Below are positions 48,544 through 53,456 of a DNA stretch of 53,456 bases, in pieces (the stretch's first letter is position 1; each line of letters opens with the position of its first letter). The stretch is from the NCBI GenBank assembly GCA_030156895.1, contig JASGLP010000017.1, positions 1 to 53,456 of the forward strand, written 5' to 3'. A model generated the notes under the pieces. The model worked only from the letters and a program-made list of their open reading frames with translations, searched no databases and was not told the origin of the DNA. The position numbers were made by a program, and so were the translations under genes. Origin of the DNA: Eubacteriaceae bacterium. Its GTDB lineage: Bacteria; Bacillota; Clostridia; Eubacteriales; Eubacteriaceae.

Positions 48544-49578
48544 ATGGAACTAAGTGAACGAAAAAAGAAAATTCTGGAAGTGATTATTCGGGACTATATT
48601 AACTCGGCTGAACCGGTGGGATCAAGAACCTTATCCAAGCGGTGCAACCTGGGGATCAGCCCGGCAACAATCCGGAATGAAATGGCGGATCTGGAAGAAC
48701 TGGGCTTTTTAGTTCAGCCCCATACTTCATCCGGACGTATTCCCACCCAACAGGCTTATCGTTTTTATGTCGATGAGATCATGGAAATCCGCAAGCTTGA
48801 GAAAATGATCAGAACCGATATCCATCGAGGCTTTCTTGATTATAATAACGAGCTGGGAACGACCATTTCACACACGGCACAGGTTTTATCCAAACTGACC
48901 AATTATACGTCAGTGATCTTGGCGCCTCGGATTACAAATTACAATTGCAAGCACGTACAGATCATACCCCTTATAAAAAATCGGGTACTGATGGTGGCGG
49001 TGACCCATGAAGGCATTGCCAAAAACGTGGAAATGTCACTTTCATCGGAAGTCAGCGAGGTAATGGCACTCAAGCTTTCCAATGTGATCAACGGATTTTT
49101 AAAGAATTCATTTTTAAAAGATATGAATTCGGGTTTTCTTGATCAGATTCAGGAGCTTTCGCAAGAGGAAAGCAATTTGGTTCGGGAGATTATCCCCCAT
49201 CTGAAAAAAGCATTATTTGAAGACGCATCAGAGATTCATTCTACTGGACTGACGAATCTCTTTAATTATCCAGAGTTCAGCGATGTGGAAAAAATCAAAC
49301 AGGTGGTTAACATTGTTCAGGAAAAACAGGTGCTGTCAGAAATTCTTACTGGCAATGAAAGTGGGAAGGTGGTCCATATCCGGATCGGAAATGAGAATGA
49401 CAATGAAAATTTAAAAGATTTCAGTATTATTACGTCGACTTACGAGTTGGATGGTGAAATGATGGGAGCGTTTGGTGTGATTGGTCCGACCAGGATGAAT
49501 TACGACAATGTCTCATCGGTATTAAACTATATCAGAAATGAGTTGAATTTGCATATCTCAAATTTATTAATGAAATAG
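48544..49578 (+). CDS. hrcA: Heat-inducible transcription repressor HrcA
   Basis: 344 residues. The N-terminal winged helix carries EPVGSRTLSKRCNLGISPATIRNEMADLEELGFLVQPHTSSGR; the C-terminal half is the GAF-like dimerisation domain ending with an IGPTRMNYDNVSSVLNYI motif. It binds CIRCE and is itself controlled by it. GAGGTG precedes the ATG. First gene of hrcA-grpE-dnaK. Confidence 0.96.
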   Translation: MELSERKKKILEVIIRDYINSAEPVGSRTLSKRCNLGISPATIRNEMADLEELGFLVQPHTSSGRIPTQQAYRFYVDEIMEIRKLEKMIRTDIHRGFLDYNNELGTTISHTAQVLSKLTNYTSVILAPRITNYNCKHVQIIPLIKNRVLMVAVTHEGIAKNVEMSLSSEVSEVMALKLSNVINGFLKNSFLKDMNSGFLDQIQELSQEESNLVREIIPHLKKALFEDASEIHSTGLTNLFNYPEFSDVEKIKQVVNIVQEKQVLSEILTGNESGKVVHIRIGNENDNENLKDFSIITSTYELDGEMMGAFGVIGPTRMNYDNVSSVLNYIRNELNLHISNLLMK

Positions 49579-49586
49579 GTGGTTAA

Positions 49587-50138
49587 ATGGCTAGCGAAGA
49601 ACAGAAAAATGAAGAAGTAATGGAAGAAGAGGTTCAGAATCAGGAGGAAGAGGCTTTACCGGAAGTGGAAGAAACACAGCCGGAAGAAGAAGTGGTAAAA
49701 GAAACCGCAAAAGAAGATGAGGACGTATTGAATCGTCTAATTCGATTGCAGGCCGATTTTGAAAATTACAAAAAAAGAACGCAGAAGGAAAAAACAGAAA
49801 TTTCCCAGTTTGCAGCTGAACGGTTTGCGACCAAGCTATTGCCGGTGCTTGACAATCTGGAACGGGCGCAGGCATCCTTTGCTGATTCTGGTGATGAGGC
49901 GAAAACCTATGCCGATGGCGTTCAAATGGTGTTTAAGCAGCTGATGACAGTTTTAACCGAAGAAGGTCTGGAAGAAGTAGACTGCGATTGCTCCTTTGAT
50001 CCGAACCTGCATCATGGTGTGGCGACTGAGGATCATCCGGATAAAGAAGATCAGGATATTCTGGAAGTTTTTCAAAAGGGATATTGTTTTAAAGGAAAGC
50101 TCATTCGACCAGCAATGGTTAAAATTTGCAACAAATAG
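49587..50138 (+). CDS. grpE: Nucleotide exchange factor GrpE
   Basis: 183 residues. An acidic N-terminal tail (about 1-45, mostly Glu) leads into a coiled coil (RLQADFENYKKRTQKEK) and the C-terminal beta-domain (LEEVDCDCSFDPNLHHGVA, VFQKGYCFKGKLIRPAMVKI). It releases ADP from DnaK. It begins eight bases after hrcA. Confidence 0.96.
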   Translation: MASEEQKNEEVMEEEVQNQEEEALPEVEETQPEEEVVKETAKEDEDVLNRLIRLQADFENYKKRTQKEKTEISQFAAERFATKLLPVLDNLERAQASFADSGDEAKTYADGVQMVFKQLMTVLTEEGLEEVDCDCSFDPNLHHGVATEDHPDKEDQDILEVFQKGYCFKGKLIRPAMVKICNK

Positions 50139-50191
50139 TAGCAATTAGAAAAATTTTGATAGATAAATTAAATCCTTAGGAGGAATTAGAT

Positions 50192-52021
50192 ATGAGTAAA
50201 GAAAAAATTATCGGTATCGATTTAGGAACGACAAATTCATGTGTGGCCGTACTTGAAGGCGGCGAAGCAGTTGTAATCCCCAATGCAGAAGGAAACCGCA
50301 CCACACCTTCCGTTGTGGCTTTTTCAAAAGATGGTGAACGATTAGTTGGTCAGGTTGCTAAACGTCAAGCTGTTACTAATCCGGATCGTACCATTTCTTC
50401 CATTAAACGTGAAATGGGAACTGATCACAAAGTAGCAGTTGATGACAAGAGCTATACACCACAGGAAATTTCAGCAATGGTACTGCAGAAATTAAAAGCG
50501 GATGCCGAAGCTTACTTGGGGGAAACAGTTAGTAAAGCGGTTATTACCGTACCGGCTTACTTTAGTGATGCTCAGCGTCAGGCAACAAAAGATGCCGGAC
50601 GAATTGCCGGTCTGGAAGTCCTGCGAATTATCAACGAGCCAACCGCGGCTGCTTTGGCTTATGGTCTGGATAAAGGCGACAATCAGAAAATTATGGTTTA
50701 TGACCTTGGTGGTGGTACTTTTGACGTATCGATCCTTGAACTTGGCGATGGCGTTTTCGAAGTAAAATCAACCAACGGTAACAATCACCTTGGTGGGGAT
50801 GACTTTGACCAGAAGATTATCGATTGGATGGCAGATGAATTTAAAAAATCTCACGGCATTGACTTAAGAAACGATAAAATGGCTTTACAGCGATTAAAGG
50901 AAGCGGCAGAAAAAGCTAAAATCGAACTGTCAACGGTTATGAAATCAGACATCAACCTGCCTTTTATTACGGCAACTGCAGATGGACCACAGCATCTTGA
51001 ACTGTCTTTAAGCCGCGCTAAATTTGATGAATTGACTGCAGAATTGGTAAAAAATACTGTTGGCCCGGTTGAAAAAGCTATGGCTGATGCTGGACTTAAG
51101 AAAAATGAACTGGACAAGGTCATTCTGGTTGGTGGTTCAACCCGAATTCCAGCAGTTCAGGAAGCCGTTAAGAACCTAACAGGCGAAGAAGCTTATAAAG
51201 GGATCAATCCTGATGAATGTGTTGCCATTGGTGCTGCTATTCAGGCAGGGGTACTGGCTGGTGAAGTCAACGATGTCCTGCTTCTGGATGTTACACCATT
51301 ATCACTGGGGATTGAAACCCTGGGTGGCGTCTTTACACGATTGATTGATCGTAATACAACTATTCCGACCAAGAAAAGCCAGGTTTTCTCGACTGCCGCT
51401 GATAATCAGACAGCTGTTGATATCCACGTGCTGCAGGGTGAACGTGAAATGTCACGGGATAATAAAACATTGGGTCGTTTCCAGTTAACTGGCATTCCGG
51501 CAGCTCGACGCGGTATTCCACAAATCGAAGTAACCTTCGATATTGATGCTAACGGGATTGTTAATGTATCCGCCAAGGATATGGGAACTGGAAAAACTCA
51601 GAATGTAGTAATCAAATCCAGCACTAATATGAATGAGGAAGAAATCGAAAAAGCGGTCAAGGAAGCAGAACTGCATGCTGAAGAAGATAAAAAACAGAAA
51701 GCTTTAATTGAAGCGAAAAACACTGCAGATTCAACCGCTTACCAAATGGAACAGTCGTTAGCAGAAGCAGGCGATAAAGTTTCGGCTGATGAAAAAGAAA
51801 AAGTGGAAGCAGCCATTGAAAAACTTAAAACAGCAGCAGAAGGTGATGATGTTGAAGCCATTACCAAAGCAACAGAAGAATTAAATGAAGCTTTCTATCC
51901 AATCGCTCAGAAAATGTATGAAGAAGCAGCTGCCCAGCAAGAGGGTGCTGAAGCTCAGGGCGACCAGGGATCAGATGACGACGAAGTAATGGATGCTGAA
52001 TACGAAGAAGTGAATGACTAA
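50192..52021 (+). CDS. dnaK: Hsp70 chaperone DnaK
   Basis: 609 residues. ATPase motifs: [37 protein letters not shown]. The substrate domain begins after [14 protein letters not shown] and contains [14 protein letters not shown]; the C-terminus ends with [18 protein letters not shown] precedes the ATG. Third gene of the CIRCE operon; its own terminator lies at 52041-52072. Confidence 0.97.
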   Translation: MSKEKIIGIDLGTTNSCVAVLEGGEAVVIPNAEGNRTTPSVVAFSKDGERLVGQVAKRQAVTNPDRTISSIKREMGTDHKVAVDDKSYTPQEISAMVLQKLKADAEAYLGETVSKAVITVPAYFSDAQRQATKDAGRIAGLEVLRIINEPTAAALAYGLDKGDNQKIMVYDLGGGTFDVSILELGDGVFEVKSTNGNNHLGGDDFDQKIIDWMADEFKKSHGIDLRNDKMALQRLKEAAEKAKIELSTVMKSDINLPFITATADGPQHLELSLSRAKFDELTAELVKNTVGPVEKAMADAGLKKNELDKVILVGGSTRIPAVQEAVKNLTGEEAYKGINPDECVAIGAAIQAGVLAGEVNDVLLLDVTPLSLGIETLGGVFTRLIDRNTTIPTKKSQVFSTAADNQTAVDIHVLQGEREMSRDNKTLGRFQLTGIPAARRGIPQIEVTFDIDANGIVNVSAKDMGTGKTQNVVIKSSTNMNEEEIEKAVKEAELHAEEDKKQKALIEAKNTADSTAYQMEQSLAEAGDKVSADEKEKVEAAIEKLKTAAEGDDVEAITKATEELNEAFYPIAQKMYEEAAAQQEGAEAQGDQGSDDDEVMDAEYEEVND

Positions 52022-52040
52022 GCACTGGGATCAGACAAGA

Positions 52041-52072
52041 AAATAAGTGGCAGCGAAAGCTGCCTTTATTTT
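52041..52072 (+). terminator. Terminator after dnaK
   Basis: GGCAGC and GCTGCC around a GAAA tetraloop, extended by AAATAA/TTATTT pairing. Confidence 0.85.
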
Positions 52073-52132
52073 CGTTAAAGATCTACGCGCAGCAGAAGCA
52101 TTATGAAACCGAATGCTGATTAAAGATAAGGC

Positions 52133-52162
52133 TTGAAAATACTGGTGGATTGAAGGTATAAT
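52133..52162 (+). promoter_or_regulatory. Probable separate promoter for dnaJ
   Basis: TTGAAA and a perfect TATAAT with an 18-base spacer, 49 bases before dnaJ. Together with the terminator after dnaK it suggests dnaJ is also transcribed independently and outside CIRCE control. Confidence 0.6.
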
Positions 52163-52211
52163 AAAGCGTTGTCTTTAGCTGATAACAAGTAAAATGAGGT
52201 GAATTGAATCA

Positions 52212-53357
52212 ATGAGCGAAAAACGTGATTATTACGAGGTGCTGGGCGTAGATAAATCGGCCAGTACAGAAGATATAAAAAAAGCCTACCGAAAAAAGGC
52301 GATGCAATATCATCCGGATAAAAACCCCGGTGACAAAGAAGCAGAACAAAAATTTAAGGAAGCCAATGAAGCCTACGAAGTGCTAAGCGATTCTGAAAAG
52401 AAAGGCATCTATGACCAGTACGGACATGCCGGTATGGACGGTATGGCTGGTGGCGGCGGCTATAGCGGAGGCGGCGGTTTCGGTGGTTTTGAAGATATCT
52501 TCAGCGATATTTTTGGCGCTTTTGGCGGCGGCGGCGGTTTTAGCGGCTTCGGCGGCTCTTCTCGAGGCAGAAGACGATCAAATCGCGGCAGCGATATGAA
52601 GATCAGTATCAATCTGACTTTTAAAGAAGCGGTTTTTGGGACTGAAAAAAAGATCAAAATTAAGCGCAAGGAAACTTGTGAACATTGCGGCGGCAGCGGC
52701 GCTCAGGCTGGATCAGAAACCAAAACCTGTGATAAGTGCGGTGGCTCCGGTCAGGTCGTAAGCAGACAGCAGACACCATTTGGAACCGTTCAGCAGGTTC
52801 ATACCTGTGATAAATGTGGTGGTGAGGGAACCATCATTGAAAAACCATGTACCTATTGTAATGGGTCAGGTCTGGAATTAAAAGAACGTACCATCAGCAT
52901 AAAGATCCCGGCTGGGGTTGATGATGAATCTGTTCTGCCATTGCGGGGCGAAGGAAATGCTGGCCCAAACAATGGTCCTAAGGGTGATCTCTACGTTTAT
53001 ATTTCGGTTGAAGAGGACGAACTCTTTAAACGGGAAGGCGATGATGTTCATTATGAACTGCCGTTGACTTTTGTTCAGGCAGCTTTGGGGGATAATCTGG
53101 TAGTGCCGACTCTGGATGGTAAAATCAAGCTTAAGATTCCTGAGGGAACCCAAAACGGCAAAGTCTTCCGTCTGAAAAACAAAGGAATTCCAAATGTTAA
53201 CGGACGGGGTCGCGGTGATCTATTTATTTTAATAAACATTGAAGTGCCCAAGAAACTCAACCGGGAACAGCGTAAAGCACTGGAAGAATTTGCCAAACTG
53301 ACTGGTGATGATGCCCATCCCGTTGGTAAACACTTCTGGAACCGCTTCTCCAAATAA
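52212..53357 (+). CDS. dnaJ: Hsp40 co-chaperone DnaJ
   Basis: 381 residues. J-domain with the HPD motif (YHPDKNPGD), a Gly/Phe-rich region (about 75-125), and four CxxCxGxG zinc motifs ([32 protein letters not shown]), then the C-terminal substrate domain. It stimulates DnaK ATPase. GAGGTG lies well upstream of the ATG. Its 3' hairpin is followed by repeat copy D rather than a T-run. Confidence 0.97.
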   Translation: MSEKRDYYEVLGVDKSASTEDIKKAYRKKAMQYHPDKNPGDKEAEQKFKEANEAYEVLSDSEKKGIYDQYGHAGMDGMAGGGGYSGGGGFGGFEDIFSDIFGAFGGGGGFSGFGGSSRGRRRSNRGSDMKISINLTFKEAVFGTEKKIKIKRKETCEHCGGSGAQAGSETKTCDKCGGSGQVVSRQQTPFGTVQQVHTCDKCGGEGTIIEKPCTYCNGSGLELKERTISIKIPAGVDDESVLPLRGEGNAGPNNGPKGDLYVYISVEEDELFKREGDDVHYELPLTFVQAALGDNLVVPTLDGKIKLKIPEGTQNGKVFRLKNKGIPNVNGRGRGDLFILINIEVPKKLNREQRKALEEFAKLTGDDAHPVGKHFWNRFSK

Positions 53358-53362
53358 ACAAT

Positions 53363-53456
53363 AGCCGATTTTATCGGTTCAGACTGAAGACACAGTATAT
53401 TTTAGTACGTGAGCACCGACAATTGGTTTTTCGGTTGGCTGCATCGGGGCGAACAG
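53363..53456 (+). repeat. Interspersed repeat copy D, cut by the window end
   Basis: A hairpin (AGCCGAT/ATCGGTT, 53363-53379) lacking a T-run is followed directly by CAGACTGAAGACACAG at 53380, then GAGCACCGACAATTGG and GCATCGGGGCGAACAG, matching the first 77 bases of the family. By analogy with copies A and C, a second copy of the hairpin with a T-run should lie about 110 bases beyond the window. Confidence 0.8.

Overview
The window looks like a chromosomal segment of an anaerobic, low- to mid-GC Gram-positive of the Clostridia, most likely Eubacteriaceae (Acetobacterium-like). This is inferred from the ChW (clostridial hydrophobic-W) surface proteins, the hemW-hrcA-grpE-dnaK-dnaJ order with a CIRCE operator, PadR/DUF2812 and GlpP/DUF1667 modules, clostridial ribosome binding sites and frequent GTG/TTG starts. 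No species can be fixed from sequence alone.

Region 1 (1-5.6 kb) holds the tail of a broken ChW protein, a frameshifted HD-GYP gene converging on a membrane diguanylate cyclase, and a serine acetyltransferase. Region 2 (5.9-17.5 kb) is an island of exported proteins: a subtilisin-like protease with three C-terminal ChW repeats, three large proteins with three N-terminal ChW repeats followed by stalk or Ig-like modules, and a CHAP cell-wall hydrolase. Region 3 (17.6-25.6 kb) begins with fused relics of a polysaccharide locus (cpsB-like and WbqC-like fragments). It continues with a GlpP antiterminator, a perfect 21-bp terminator hairpin, and an operon for polyol or glycerol phosphate catabolism (FGGY kinase, SDR, two flavoproteins, DUF1667, class II aldolase).

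Region 4 (26-36.4 kb) has a chemoreceptor fused to a PhnD-like binding domain, a second CHAP/ChW protein interrupted by a stop codon, a holin-endolysin pair, a large amidase/glucosaminidase autolysin, a PadR-DUF2812 pair, and a soluble PocR-domain chemoreceptor. Region 5 (36.7-47 kb) has a VanZ-like protein, an S24 repressor divergent from a Y-family polymerase, a thiamine operon behind two nearly identical TPP riboswitches (thiM, thiamine-binding protein, thiE, thiC), proA with a lipoprotein, and a tyrosine phosphatase. Region 6 (47.2-53.4 kb) is hemW and the HrcA-controlled heat-shock operon.

The most novel-looking signal is a small interspersed repeat (about 186 bp full length, four copies) with imperfect terminal inverted repeats. 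Where both ends are intact it sits between two copies of a 22-24 bp hairpin, as if it inserts into hairpins or terminators and duplicates them. Other notable points are helically phased TGTAA boxes shared by the cell-wall hydrolase promoters, a terminator whose 3' arm is the holin ribosome binding site, and several gene lesions concentrated in the first 30 kb.
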